Assembly (NCBI GenBank): GCA_910575435.1
Contig: CAJTGI010000002.1
Span: 186,001 to 250,000, forward strand
DNA length: 64,000 nt
Direction: 5' to 3'
Source: Clostridiaceae bacterium
Lineage (GTDB): Bacteria; Bacillota; Clostridia; Lachnospirales; Lachnospiraceae
A program made the position numbers and the translations under genes. The notes beneath the pieces are model-generated. The model saw only the letters and a program-made list of their open reading frames with translations. It was not told the DNA's origin and made no database searches. Shown here piece after piece: positions 35,368 to 44,046 of this stretch; the stretch's first letter is position 1; the number at the start of each line of letters is the position of its first letter.

Positions 35368-36489
35368 ATGCTGGATTTATTCATGGTGACACAGATGATT
35401 TCGCTGATTCATGCGCCTATTGCCCTGTACCGGGAGGATGGGACGCTTTTCAAAGCATTGGAGGCGGTGGATGAGGGGGTGCTCATTGCTCCGGAAAAGA
35501 TTTGCGGCAGTTACAAGGAATTTCCCCTGCTTAACGTGGAGGAAAATGGAGTGACTTACGCCCTGCTATGGTGCCAGGAGGAGAACTGCTTTCTGGGGCT
35601 GGGAAAACTCAGGATCTATGACTTCGGGGACGAGGAGGCTAAGCAGTATCCCTATTGCGCCCAGGAGGAACTCACAGCGGCCATTGTGATTCTGTGGAAG
35701 ATGATGACGGGACAGGAGCTGAAGATTCGGGACATTTTGGAACGGAATATCTTGTCGGGGGTTTCCATCAAAGAGCAGCTGACGAAGGATATTTTCCGTC
35801 GGCAGGAGGAGGGAGCCAGGCACAATCCTTACAGCCAGGAACTGAGGGAGCAGGAGTGCATTTGTCGCGGGGATGTGCCGGGACTACGGGAATGTTTTGA
35901 GGAGGTGTACAGCGGGCAGGCGGGCACTTTGGCATCGGATATGGTGAGGCAGCAGAAAAATCTGGCGATTTGCGTGATTACCCTGTCTGCCAGGAGCGCG
36001 ATCAGGGGAGGCATGCATCCGGAACTTGCATACTCCATGGCGGATACCTTTATCTATCAGATTGAGGAGCATCTGACGGATGCCATCAAGGTTCAGAATG
36101 CTGCCAGGGAGGCCCAGGTGGAGTATGCCAGGCAGGTGGGCCATCTGCAGAAGAAATTTGGGGATGATCCCTTTCTGAATAGCATTAAGGACTATGTGTT
36201 CTGCCATATTCATGAGCCTCTCTTGGTGCGGGATGTGGCAGAGCATATGGGGGTTTCGCCCAACTATTTGTCGGATCGCTTTCATCGGCACGCAGGCATG
36301 ACGCTGAAGCAATATATTATAGAAGAAAAAATAATTTCCAGCGAGAAACTTTTGAAATATACGGATTATTCCCTGCAGGAAATTAGCAACTATTGTGCTT
36401 TCAGTTCCCAGAGCAGATACAGCGAATATTTTCAGAAAAAGAATGGCATCACCCCGGCAAAGTATAGAAAAAAATATCGAGTTTTATAA
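35368..36489 (+). CDS. AraC-family regulator with long N-terminal sensor
   Basis: A 373-residue protein. The C-terminal ~100 residues are an AraC double helix-turn-helix (VRDVAEHMGVSPNYLSDRFHRHAG and LQEISNYCAFSSQSRYSEYFQK). The N-terminal ~270 residues, with ALYREDGTLFKALE and VTYALLWCQEENCFLGLG, are not a standard cupin and may be a PAS- or GAF-like sensor. The ATG at 35368 follows AGGAGAG. It has no obvious target; an HPr-like gene follows in the same direction. Confidence 0.85.
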   Translation: MLDLFMVTQMISLIHAPIALYREDGTLFKALEAVDEGVLIAPEKICGSYKEFPLLNVEENGVTYALLWCQEENCFLGLGKLRIYDFGDEEAKQYPYCAQEELTAAIVILWKMMTGQELKIRDILERNILSGVSIKEQLTKDIFRRQEEGARHNPYSQELREQECICRGDVPGLRECFEEVYSGQAGTLASDMVRQQKNLAICVITLSARSAIRGGMHPELAYSMADTFIYQIEEHLTDAIKVQNAAREAQVEYARQVGHLQKKFGDDPFLNSIKDYVFCHIHEPLLVRDVAEHMGVSPNYLSDRFHRHAGMTLKQYIIEEKIISSEKLLKYTDYSLQEISNYCAFSSQSRYSEYFQKKNGITPAKYRKKYRVL

Positions 36490-36656
36490 AAAATGGTAAA
36501 ATATCGAAGATTTTGGATAAAAAAAATAGAAAATGGGTATAAAACCCCGGAAAAATGTGGTAGCATTGGGCAATGTTACATGGGAGTTGGGGAAACATAT
36601 AATGTATGGGAAAGTAAATGTAGTGAGATATTTAATTGCAAAAAGGAGTGATTATC

Positions 36657-36893
36657 TTGGAAAAATTCCCAATTAAATTTCATGATGTAGCTGATGTGCG
36701 TAAGTTTGTACATGTGGTTTCAAAGTATGACGCGGATTTTGATCTGTACTGCGGAAGTTACTGTGTGGATGCAAAATCCATTTTGGGTATTATGACTATG
36801 GATTTGAAGAGCAAGTTACTCTTATCAGGGAACTGCGAGCCAAGAGAGAAGGATCAGTTGATGAACGAGCTGAATTGGATATCCGTAGCGTAA
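36657..36893 (+). CDS. HPr-like (Crh-like) protein without the active-site histidine
   Basis: A 78-residue protein with an HPr fold pattern: VDAKSILGIMTMDLKSKLLL corresponds to the Ser46 region (KSI) of HPr. The catalytic loop GLHARPA is missing; the matching stretch reads FHDVADVRKFVHVV. It therefore should not carry phosphate for sugar uptake but could, like Crh, be Ser-phosphorylated and act in carbon control (inference). The start is TTG 36657, eight bases after AAAGGAG; the frame from 36636 precedes the site. A possible promoter has -10 TATAAT at 36598-36603. A terminator follows. Confidence 0.72.
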   Translation: MEKFPIKFHDVADVRKFVHVVSKYDADFDLYCGSYCVDAKSILGIMTMDLKSKLLLSGNCEPREKDQLMNELNWISVA

Positions 36894-36930
36894 ATCACAA
36901 AATCATACAGCATACAGGTGAAAGAAAAAG

Positions 36931-36964
36931 AAGAGTCCTGCCGGGGTGCAGGGCTCTTCTTGAT
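36931..36964 (+). terminator. Terminator after the HPr-like gene
   Basis: AAGAGTCCTGC / GCAGGGCTCTT stem (one G-U pair) followed by a T-rich stretch. Confidence 0.75.
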
Positions 36965-36965
36965 T

Positions 36966-37016
36966 GTATAGGAAATTGCGCTAATATCCGAAGGATATTT
37001 TGCGTTCCCTTTTTTG
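36966..37016. repeat. Short ATAGGAAA...CGTTCCC intergenic repeat
   Basis: It begins TATAGGAAATTGCGC, contains the hairpin AATATCC/GGATATT, and ends GCGTTCCCTTTTTT. Both ends match the larger element at 28030-28137. It may also serve as a terminator between the convergent genes. Confidence 0.5.
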
Positions 37017-37020
37017 GGGG

Positions 37021-37437
37021 TTAAAATATCCGATAGCTGGGGAACCTGCTGTCCAGCAGGACGAATTCCATAAAATCATGGAGGAGGATCATGGGGCAAG
37101 ACAATAGGAACCAGAGGTTGGTATAAAGAAGGCAGATCTGTCCCAGAAAATTATATTGCTGTCCGGAGTAGTCCCACACGTTCAGGTGCATCTGCCTATT
37201 TACCACCATGCCAAATATAAACTCCACCGTGGTGATCATAATGCCGCAGAAAAGCATTTGGCTGAGCAGGGAGGCGGAAGGGCCTAGGATGTGCTGCACT
37301 GCCCCTACCAGGAGGAAGCAGGTGCCTCCCGCCAGCAGCATGGATATGTGGGAGTATCCTCTGGCAAAGATTTCCAGTCCGCAGTAGAGGAAGCCGCCAG
37401 TGAGAAACATCATGATGTATGCTTGGATTTGTGACAT
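37021..37437 (-). CDS. CmpB-type putative ABC transporter membrane protein
   Basis: A 138-residue integral membrane protein with about four hydrophobic segments. The stretch VEFIFGMVVNRQMHLNVWDYS followed by YNFLGQICLLYTNLWFLL is characteristic of the CmpB (ABC-type IV) family, common in Lachnospiraceae and of unknown function. AGGAGG precedes the ATG at 37437. It stands alone, with no ATPase gene adjacent. Confidence 0.75.
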   Translation of the reverse strand: MSQIQAYIMMFLTGGFLYCGLEIFARGYSHISMLLAGGTCFLLVGAVQHILGPSASLLSQMLFCGIMITTVEFIFGMVVNRQMHLNVWDYSGQQYNFLGQICLLYTNLWFLLSCPMILLHDFMEFVLLDSRFPSYRIF

Positions 37438-37662
37438 AAAAAACCTCCTTGGTGTATATGGTTCGCTTTTCTGAATTTTTGTGAATAATAATTAGTTTTG
37501 CACAGATGGGGAAAAATATGCGATAGAGCAGTTTCTTTTGCTTGAAAATCATGGTAAGTAAAATGAGGTATAATTATTCATAGATACTGTGATTAGAAAA
37601 ACTGAGCATGTCATGAGAAATAATTTGTTGAAATTCTTGCTGCTGATAGGAATGTCGAACTT

Positions 37663-38475
37663 TTAATATGATTTCAGACGCTTTCGATACTGGCTTGGAG
37701 GTTCGCCGAAGTGCTGGCGAAAACGGCGAGAGAAATAAAAGGGATCGCAAAATCCCAGTTCCTCGCTAATCTCTCTCAGGGATTGTTCGCTGACTGCAAG
37801 ACGTTTGCAGGCAGCCTGGAAGACCATGTCTTCCAAATACTGGTGAATAGTCCTGCCAGTCTCTCGCTGGAAGCGACGTGTAAGGGTGATGTCAGAAACA
37901 AATAAGGCATCTGCAATCTTTCTCGTGGTAAGACCGGCAGATAGATGGGAATGGATGTATTGCATGGCTTCTTTAACTAGAGAGGAGTAGGAAGTTGGGG
38001 ATTTATGCAGTACATCATATTGCCTTAGCAGACGGAGCGTGATACTGCGTATATCTTGGTCCAACAATAGCACGTCCTCCCAAAGCGTTCCGCGAAACCG
38101 TGCCAGCATATCAGAAAGAAAATTTTTTTCCAAGGGACATTTTGAGACGAAGGAAAGTCCATGGGCGAGATCGTAGCCGTCGGGCTTTACGAGGCGAAGG
38201 TGGAAAAATAGTTTTTCCAAGTGATCCTCGCAGCCATAGTCAAAGGTTAGCCCCGCAGGAACCAGATAGGCATGCCCTGGAAGAAGCAACATTCTTTCAT
38301 TAGAAATATCCAGATATCCTTGGCCCCTTGAAATGAGGTACAGGCGGGAATAAGGGGAGCATACGGAAGTGCTACGCCAGTTGTCATGATCTAAAAACAC
38401 ATATCCGCTATCTATGATTTCCATATTCCAATGGTTTATATTTACGATGATTTCTGGGTGGTGTTCGTATTTCAT
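37663..38475 (-). CDS. AraC-family regulator, divergent from GH29 gene
   Basis: A 270-residue protein with an N-terminal cupin sensor (YLISRGQGYLDISNERMLLLPGHAYLVPAG in part) and a C-terminal double helix-turn-helix (TTRKIADALFVSDITLTRRFQRETG and LREISEELGFCDPFYFSRRFRQHFG in segments). Its divergent position relative to the fucosidase gene, across a 190-bp shared region, suggests that it controls that gene in response to fucose-containing glycans (inference). Confidence 0.9.
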   Translation of the reverse strand: MKYEHHPEIIVNINHWNMEIIDSGYVFLDHDNWRSTSVCSPYSRLYLISRGQGYLDISNERMLLLPGHAYLVPAGLTFDYGCEDHLEKLFFHLRLVKPDGYDLAHGLSFVSKCPLEKNFLSDMLARFRGTLWEDVLLLDQDIRSITLRLLRQYDVLHKSPTSYSSLVKEAMQYIHSHLSAGLTTRKIADALFVSDITLTRRFQRETGRTIHQYLEDMVFQAACKRLAVSEQSLREISEELGFCDPFYFSRRFRQHFGEPPSQYRKRLKSY

Positions 38476-38665
38476 ATAAAATTCTCCATATTATTGATAA
38501 AAAAATGCATGGTTTGTGCAGATGAGTTCTCTTAAAATAGGATTATAAAAAAATATCTAATAGAAGTCAATAATTTTGCGCAGGCGTGGGCGTTGATTCC
38601 CATGTGCATGCCTATGTGACGGGAAGAAGATTAAGTTGGCTTGACTGTTAGAAAGGAGGGCAATT

Positions 38666-40108
38666 ATGTACGAAGCATCATTTCAATCGCTAAAAAATTT
38701 TCAGTGTCCCGACTGGTTTCGGGACGTTAAATTTGGAATCTGGAGCCATTGGGGGCCTCAGTCCGTTCCCATGTGCGGGGACTGGTATGCCAGGAATATG
38801 TATATTCAGGGAACGGATCAGTATGAATACCATGTCAGGACATATGGGCATCCTTCCAAATTTGGTTACAAGGATATCTGCGCGCTGTGGAGGGCGGAGA
38901 ATTTTGACCCGGATGCACTGATGGAGAAGTATCACAGGGCGGGGGCGAGATTTTTCGTGGCACAGGCAGTCCATCACGATCATTTCTTTAACTTTCAATC
39001 AAAATACAATCGATTTAATTCTGTGGATATGGGACCGAAGAAAGATATCATTGCATTGTGGAAAGGGGCAAGTGAGAAATGGCATATGCCTTTTGGCATA
39101 ACGGAGCACCTTGGCGCATCCTTTTGGTGGTGGCATCCTAATAAGGGAGCCGACGCCTATGGGCCTTATGCGAATGTTCCCTATGATGGGAATGACCCGG
39201 CGTACAGAGATTTTTATCATGATAATTACGAGCATGTTCCGAAGAACGGCGAGTCCGAGGAGTGGGTCTGGCTTACCCAGAATAAGGCCTTTCAAGAATA
39301 CTGGCTAAAAGTGATGAAGGAAATCATAGACCAATATCATCCCGACTTGCTTTATTCAGATAGTTCTCTGCCATTCAGCCAGAGTGAAAATGCTGACGAT
39401 GATGCATACCAAGTCGGTCTGGAGGCAGTTGCATGCCTGTACAATGCATCGGAGAAATTGCATGGCAAAAACCAGGCTGTCTACACTCAGAAAAATCGTT
39501 CGGAAAATATATGCAAGGTGGGCGTTCTTGACATTGAGAGAAGCCAGCTCCATGATATCTATTCTGAACCATGGATGTCGGAAACCTGCATCGGCGGCTG
39601 GTTTTATGATAAAAAGGCCAAGTACAAGACGCCTCGTCATATTTTGGACATCCTGATAGATACGATTAGCAAAAACGGAACCTTTCTCATCAACATCCTC
39701 CAGCGTCCGGATGGAACGATAGATGATGAGGCAGAATGGATACTTGACGAGCTCGCCAAGTGGTTTGCCATCAACGGGGAAGCCGTGTATGGCACCAGGC
39801 CGTGGAGGGTTGCCGGAGAAGGCCATGCTTCTGTCATTATCGATGGCTTTAGGGAAGAACAGGTAGCGTGGGATGATGATGATTTCCGCTTCGTCCAGAA
39901 GGAGGGAAAATTGTATGCCTATATTATGAAATCTGCGGGCAGGAAGAATGCAGCGATTACCAGCTTATGTGAAAGCGAGCAGGTGCGGTCTGTCAGGCTG
40001 CTGGGTCATGGTTCCGTGGACTTCCGGCAGTACGCAGGGATACTGGCGGTAGATTTGCCAGAAACCCTGCCAACGGAATATGCGAACGTCCTGGAAATCT
40101 CCTTCTGA
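38666..40108 (+). CDS. Alpha-L-fucosidase, GH29 family
   Basis: A 480-residue cytoplasmic enzyme. The family blocks WFRDVKFGIWSHWGP, HRAGARFFVAQAVHHDHF and LLYSDSSLP are present; the nucleophile would be Asp232. GH29 enzymes remove fucose from mucin, milk and plant glycans. The C-terminal ~100 residues form a small beta-sandwich. AAAGGAGGG precedes the ATG. Confidence 0.92.
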   Translation: MYEASFQSLKNFQCPDWFRDVKFGIWSHWGPQSVPMCGDWYARNMYIQGTDQYEYHVRTYGHPSKFGYKDICALWRAENFDPDALMEKYHRAGARFFVAQAVHHDHFFNFQSKYNRFNSVDMGPKKDIIALWKGASEKWHMPFGITEHLGASFWWWHPNKGADAYGPYANVPYDGNDPAYRDFYHDNYEHVPKNGESEEWVWLTQNKAFQEYWLKVMKEIIDQYHPDLLYSDSSLPFSQSENADDDAYQVGLEAVACLYNASEKLHGKNQAVYTQKNRSENICKVGVLDIERSQLHDIYSEPWMSETCIGGWFYDKKAKYKTPRHILDILIDTISKNGTFLINILQRPDGTIDDEAEWILDELAKWFAINGEAVYGTRPWRVAGEGHASVIIDGFREEQVAWDDDDFRFVQKEGKLYAYIMKSAGRKNAAITSLCESEQVRSVRLLGHGSVDFRQYAGILAVDLPETLPTEYANVLEISF

Positions 40109-40149
40109 AACTTCTTTCAGGCATCATTGCCTCATTTGTGACAAACGGA

Positions 40150-40178
40150 TTTACATTTGCATCAAAAAGAGGTATTCT
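40150..40178 (+). promoter_or_regulatory. Promoter of the serine hydrolase gene
   Basis: TTTACA (40150-40155), a 17-bp spacer and TATTCT (40173-40178). Confidence 0.55.
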
Positions 40179-40262
40179 ATTTATTGGAAAAGGTTTATGC
40201 GCAATGCTTGTCATGCGTGATGCCAATGGAAAATAGTGATGGAAGAAGAGGAGTGTTTGTTT

Positions 40263-41456
40263 ATGAATCAGGAGGTTTTAAGTAGATTAGATGAAGCGAT
40301 TGCCAGCACGCTGATTACCCAGTCAGACAACCCGGATAATAACGTGGGAGCGGCTGTCAGCGTGATACATAAGGGGAAGGAAGTTTTTCGCAATGAATAT
40401 GGCATGGCGGATCGGGAGAAGAATATCCCTATGGAGAAGAACAGCATCTTTCGCTGCTATTCCATGACCAAGCCAGTGACTTCCGTGGCGGTGATGATGC
40501 TGGTGGAGGCTGGAAAACTTTCCCTGTCTGATGCCGTCAGCATTTATTTGCCGGGATTTCGCGACCAGAAGGTGCTTACGGAGAATGGCTTGGTGCCGGT
40601 TGAGCGGGAGGTGACGATACAGGATCTGATGGACATGACTGCGGGGGTGGTCTATCCCGATGCATCCTTTCCGGCAGGGGCTGTGATGCAGGAGATGATA
40701 GATGAATATTACCGAAAAATATTCGAGGAGGACAAGCCTACTTCCACTTACGATCTGGCAAATCTGATCGGGGAGCAGCCGCTGGCTTTCCAGCCCGGAA
40801 CCCAGTGGAATTATAGTTTCTGCGCAGACGTGCTGGGAGCCGTGGTGGAAGTGGTATCTGGCAAGACATATGGGGAATATTTGCGGGAGGCTATTTTTGA
40901 GCCGCTGGGCATGGTGGATACGGATTTTTATGTGCCGGAGGAGAAGCAGGGCCGCTTCTGCCAGAATTATCAATATATGCCGGAAACGAAAACTTTGGAG
41001 CCTTGCACCTGGCAGCATTTGGGGCTGTCTTATTTTCATCTGAAAAAGCCAGCCTTTGAATCCGGCGGGGCTGGGCTGGTGTCCACTATTGACGATTATG
41101 CAAGATTCGTCCGCATGATGCTTGGAAAGGGCACTGTGGATGGCGTGCGCATTCTGGGCAGAAAGACGGTGGAGTGGATGACCCAGAACCATTTGAATGA
41201 GAATCAGATCAAAACCTTGGACTGGGAGGCATTGAAGGGTTATGGATATGGAAACCTGATGAGGGTGATGATTGACGAGGAGCATGCGGAGATGATTGGC
41301 TCAAACGGAGAGTATGGCTGGGATGGCTGGCTGGGAAGCTATGTCTGCATGGACCCCAAGGAGGATTTGGCCATTATCTATGTGATACAGAAATGCGGCG
41401 GAAATGGTTTTCGAGATGTTCAGGTCATTAGGAATATCGTATATTCCGCATTGTAA
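40263..41456 (+). CDS. Serine hydrolase, class C beta-lactamase/esterase fold
   Basis: A 397-residue protein without a signal peptide. Catalytic Ser67 and Lys70 lie in YSMTK and Tyr184 in WNYSF, the SxxK and YxN/YxS pair of class C beta-lactamase-like enzymes. The third motif is altered (YGWDGW in place of KTG or HTG), as in esterases of this fold. With a cytoplasmic location, an esterase or peptidase role is more likely than antibiotic resistance. ATG 40263 is nine bases after AAGAGGAG; a GTG at 40236 lacks a site. Confidence 0.85.
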   Translation: MNQEVLSRLDEAIASTLITQSDNPDNNVGAAVSVIHKGKEVFRNEYGMADREKNIPMEKNSIFRCYSMTKPVTSVAVMMLVEAGKLSLSDAVSIYLPGFRDQKVLTENGLVPVEREVTIQDLMDMTAGVVYPDASFPAGAVMQEMIDEYYRKIFEEDKPTSTYDLANLIGEQPLAFQPGTQWNYSFCADVLGAVVEVVSGKTYGEYLREAIFEPLGMVDTDFYVPEEKQGRFCQNYQYMPETKTLEPCTWQHLGLSYFHLKKPAFESGGAGLVSTIDDYARFVRMMLGKGTVDGVRILGRKTVEWMTQNHLNENQIKTLDWEALKGYGYGNLMRVMIDEEHAEMIGSNGEYGWDGWLGSYVCMDPKEDLAIIYVIQKCGGNGFRDVQVIRNIVYSAL

Positions 41457-41781
41457 TGCGGCTATTTAGACGCTATCTTGCGAAAGATTTAAATCGTTGC
41501 GGTTCATATGAGGCTTTGGTTTTTTGTAGAAATTTGTCGTGGCGGCTGGTAATTTTAACCTGGGATGAACTTTACAATAAATTGTTAGCAAGTGAATAAT
41601 TGTCTTTTTTTTACGGATACTATTTTTACAAATCTGACAGATCAATGTTGCTATTCATAGCAGTTTCTTAAGTCATCAGTATTATATGCCTGCAAATGCG
41701 TTTTTGGCATCTTTTCGGAGAGTGGCTGTGAGTGGGATGCACGTCGCTGTCAGATAATCTGTGAATAAAGGAGAAAAGGAA
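41457..41781. other. Intergenic region before spoVT
   Basis: A 325-bp gap. Apart from the candidate sigma-G promoter at 41593-41622 it shows no gene; no clear terminator for the serine hydrolase gene is visible. Confidence 0.5.
41593..41622 (+). promoter_or_regulatory. Candidate sigma-G (forespore) promoter of spoVT
   Basis: TGAATA (41593-41598), a 17-bp spacer and GATACTA (41616-41622) fit the B. subtilis sigma-G pattern (TGAATA, then CATACTA). B. subtilis spoVT is sigma-G dependent. The distance to the ATG, about 160 bp, is long. Confidence 0.5.
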
Positions 41782-42327
41782 ATGAGAGCAACGGGAATAG
41801 TGCGTCGGATTGATGACTTGGGGCGAGTGGTGGTGCCCAAAGAGATACGTAGGACTTTGAAAATTCGTGAGGGTGATTCCTTAGAGATATATACAGACAG
41901 GGAAGGGGAAATTATCTTAAAGAAATATTCTCCCATGCTGGAGATGGGGGAATTGGCAAAGCAGTACGTTGATACATTGGCCCAGAATGCGGGGGGGATC
42001 GTGGCAGTTACCGACCGGGACCACATTATTGCGGTATCTACGGGAGGAAAGAAAGACTTGCTGCAAAAGCCCATCAGCAAGGCGTTGGAGAAGAATATGT
42101 CCGCTAGAAATAATGTGGTGGCCGAGGCGGAATCTAAGGATTACATCACCGTAACGGAGGAAAAACTGCCATTCTCCTATGAGATTATTTATCCCATTAT
42201 CGCATCGGGGGACGTGATTGGCAGCGTGATTCTTCTGGGAAGGAGTGATGACAGGAGATTTGGGGCTACGGAGGAAGCTCTGGTGGCTTTTTCTGCCAAT
42301 TTCTTTGGAAAACAGATGGAGCAATAA
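41782..42327 (+). CDS. spoVT: Stage V sporulation protein T
   Basis: A 181-residue forespore regulator. Residues 1-~50 form the AbrB-type swapped-hairpin DNA-binding domain: MRATGIVRRIDDLGRVVVPK, then LKIREGDSLEIY. The rest is a GAF-like domain (IVAVTDRDHIIAVSTG ... YEIIYPIIASGDVIGSVILL). In Bacillus it adjusts sigma-G gene expression and spore coat and germination properties. The ATG at 41782 is eight bases after AAGGAG; a GTG at 41761 is less likely. Its place at the head of the yabP-ftsH block matches Bacillus. Confidence 0.93.
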   Translation: MRATGIVRRIDDLGRVVVPKEIRRTLKIREGDSLEIYTDREGEIILKKYSPMLEMGELAKQYVDTLAQNAGGIVAVTDRDHIIAVSTGGKKDLLQKPISKALEKNMSARNNVVAEAESKDYITVTEEKLPFSYEIIYPIIASGDVIGSVILLGRSDDRRFGATEEALVAFSANFFGKQMEQ

Positions 42328-42389
42328 ATCAGGAGGCCGTCCCGGGAGTAGATGAATCGTTATCCAGGCATTGAATGAATAAAAACTTA

Positions 42390-42435
42390 TTGACAGAAAA
42401 AACCTCTTTGCTATAATCAAGGCAAAGGGGTTTTT
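42390..42435 (+). promoter_or_regulatory. Promoter embedded in the spoVT terminator
   Basis: TTGACA (42390-42395), a 16-bp spacer and TATAAT (42412-42417). The same bases form a hairpin, AAAACCTCTTTGC / GCAAAGGGGTTTT, with T after it, so the spoVT terminator and the promoter of the HPt gene overlap. A transcript started here lacks the left arm and would not terminate. Confidence 0.7.
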
Positions 42436-42462
42436 GGCTGGCTGGCGATTTTTAGAGAAGGG

Positions 42463-42825
42463 ATGGCTGTTGGAGAGATGGATGGCAGGATTGAGATGCT
42501 GAGGGAACTGGGGAGCGATGTGGATGATGCCATGGACCGCTTTTTGGATGATGATGGGTTTTATCTGGAATGCTTGGAGCAGGTGCTTTATGATGACAAC
42601 TTTGGAAGGCTGAAGATTGCATTGGAAAATCACCAGATGCAAGAGGCGTTTGACTGTGCCCATACTTTGAAAGGCTTGGTGGCAAATCTGGGATTGACTT
42701 CTCTGGAGGAGAGGATTGGTCAGTTGGTAGAGCCCCTGAGGGAGGGGAAGGATGCCGGTCTGATGGGAAAATATCAGGAAATTATGGGCGAACGAGAAAA
42801 ATATGTAGGATTATTTGAAAAATAA
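42463..42825 (+). CDS. HPt-domain phosphotransfer protein
   Basis: A 120-residue protein with a histidine phosphotransfer domain: the phospho-accepting His lies in CAHTLKGLVANLGL (about 67-80), within a four-helix bundle. Such free HPt proteins relay phosphate between hybrid kinases and response regulators; the partners are not in view. ATG 42463 and ATG 42478 both have poor ribosome sites, so the start is uncertain. It is inserted between spoVT and hup. Confidence 0.8.
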   Translation: MAVGEMDGRIEMLRELGSDVDDAMDRFLDDDGFYLECLEQVLYDDNFGRLKIALENHQMQEAFDCAHTLKGLVANLGLTSLEERIGQLVEPLREGKDAGLMGKYQEIMGEREKYVGLFEK

Positions 42826-42865
42826 TTATCTTTGCTCGTAAAAATGTAAAGAATTATTTAAAATC

Positions 42866-42894
42866 CTTGACAAATGCCCAAAATCAGGGTATAA
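42866..42894 (+). promoter_or_regulatory. Promoter of hup
   Basis: TTGACA (42866-42871), a 17-bp spacer and TATAAA (42889-42894); near-consensus, as expected for an abundant protein. Confidence 0.8.
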
Positions 42895-42943
42895 ATAGAC
42901 ATGTAACATTTTTACGGAAATATAAATTGAGGAGGATTTATCC

Positions 42944-43216
42944 ATGAACAAGACAGAGTTGGTCGCAGCGATTGCTGAGAATGCAGAACTTTCCAAGAAA
43001 GATTCCGAGAAGGCATTAAAAGCATTTATCGATGTCGTTACAAATGAATTAAAAAAGGGTGAAAAAATCCAGTTAGTTGGTTTCGGTACTTTTGAAGTGA
43101 TTGAGAGAGCAGCAAGGGAGGGCAGGAATCCCTTGACAGGAGATAAGATGCAGATTAAGGCTTCTAAGGCTCCTAAGTTCAAGGCTGGCAAGGCTTTGAA
43201 GGATGCTGTAAACTAG
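42944..43216 (+). CDS. hup: DNA-binding protein HU
   Basis: A 90-residue HU-family protein: [20 protein letters not shown] at the start, the [20 protein letters not shown] block, and the DNA-inserting arm with [22 protein letters not shown] bends DNA and compacts the nucleoid. GAGGAGG precedes the ATG, and the gene has its own promoter and terminator, so it is monocistronic. Confidence 0.97.
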   Translation: MNKTELVAAIAENAELSKKDSEKALKAFIDVVTNELKKGEKIQLVGFGTFEVIERAAREGRNPLTGDKMQIKASKAPKFKAGKALKDAVN

Positions 43217-43237
43217 GCTTTATAACATCAGAAATTT

Positions 43238-43267
43238 GAGGTTGTCCTGGGGGACAACCTCTTTTTG
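43238..43267 (+). terminator. Terminator after hup
   Basis: GAGGTTGTCC (43238-43247) and GGACAACCTC (43252-43261) with a TGGG loop and TTTTT. Confidence 0.92.
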
Positions 43268-43365
43268 GCTATTCCTGATGCATCCTTTGGATGAATGACT
43301 GCGAGTAGGAATGACCAAATCGAAGCTGAGAGGTTAGTCGGAAAGAGAAAGGCATGGGGATTAAT

Positions 43366-43605
43366 ATGAGGCTAGATAAATATTTGAAGGTATCTCGGCT
43401 AATCAAGCGCCGGCCGGTGGCGAATGAGGCGTGCGATGCCGGAAGAATTACCGTGAACGGAAAGGTGGCGAAGGCATCTCTCAATGTGAAGGAGGGGGAT
43501 GTGATTGAGATTTCTTTTGGTGACAAGCTGGTGAAGGTGGAGGTGCTTAGCATCCAGGAGACATACAATAAAGAAGAGGCAAAAGAATTATACAAAGTGT
43601 TATAA
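43366..43605 (+). CDS. rqcP: S4-domain RNA-binding protein RqcP (YabO)
   Basis: A 79-residue S4 domain: MRLDKYLKVSRLIKRRPVAN, then GRITVNGKVAKAS and VKEGDVIEISFG. RqcP works with RqcH in adding alanine tails to stalled nascent chains on 50S subunits. Size and position ahead of yabP match B. subtilis yabO. ATG 43366 gives the conserved N-terminus and has GGGGA upstream; ATG 43354 is less likely. Confidence 0.9.
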   Translation: MRLDKYLKVSRLIKRRPVANEACDAGRITVNGKVAKASLNVKEGDVIEISFGDKLVKVEVLSIQETYNKEEAKELYKVL

Positions 43606-43634
43606 TAAGAAAAACTTTCTCATATATTGTACTA

Positions 43635-43708
43635 GGTTACTATTCACAGCCATCTGCGTTAGCAGCGGGTCTATCGCAGGAAGGGAGGAATGGCTGTGAA
43701 TAGTAACC
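43635..43708. repeat. Inverted repeat of a dispersed TGTGAATAGTAAC motif
   Basis: Perfect 19-bp arms, GGTTACTATTCACAGCCAT (43635-43653) and ATGGCTGTGAATAGTAACC (43690-43708), with a 36-nt loop, ahead of yabP. Single copies of the core lie at 34121-34134, 52085-52094, 57809-57822 and 63544-63553 (inverted). Function unknown. Confidence 0.8.
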
Positions 43709-43752
43709 GTAACCATGCAAGCAGGCAGGATAATATAGGAGGAAGTTTTTTT

Positions 43753-44046
43753 ATGGAAGTATATGAGGAGAAAAGAAAAGCCGGTGTACACAAAGTATAT
43801 CTAAATGCGAGGAAAACAGCGGCACTGTCCGGCGTGCGGGATGTACTGTCTTTTGATGCCAAGGAGGTGTATTTGGAGACGGAGCAGGGAATTTTGCTGA
43901 TTCGGGGGGATGAGCTTCATGTCAGCAGATTATCCTTGGAGAAGGGGGAAGTAGATGTTGATGGCAGAATTGATAGTTTTGCCTATTCAGATAGAGAAGA
44001 GGTGCAGAAAAAAGCGGGTTCCTTTTTGGGGAGGATGTTTCAGTGA
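43753..44046 (+). CDS. yabP: Sporulation protein YabP
   Basis: A 97-residue YabP-family protein: VYLNARKTAALSGVRDVLSFD, VYLETEQGILLIRGDELHVSRLSLEKGEVDVDG in segments. In Bacillus it is a mother-cell sporulation protein. ATG 43753 has AGGAGGAAG at good distance; the start at 43690 falls in the inverted repeat and is rejected. It overlaps yabQ by 4 bp. Confidence 0.93.
   Translation: MEVYEEKRKAGVHKVYLNARKTAALSGVRDVLSFDAKEVYLETEQGILLIRGDELHVSRLSLEKGEVDVDGRIDSFAYSDREEVQKKAGSFLGRMFQ

Noticed and set aside
40263-41456. Beta-lactamase conferring antibiotic resistance
   Set aside because: It has no signal peptide and an altered third motif; the esterase-like branch is more likely.
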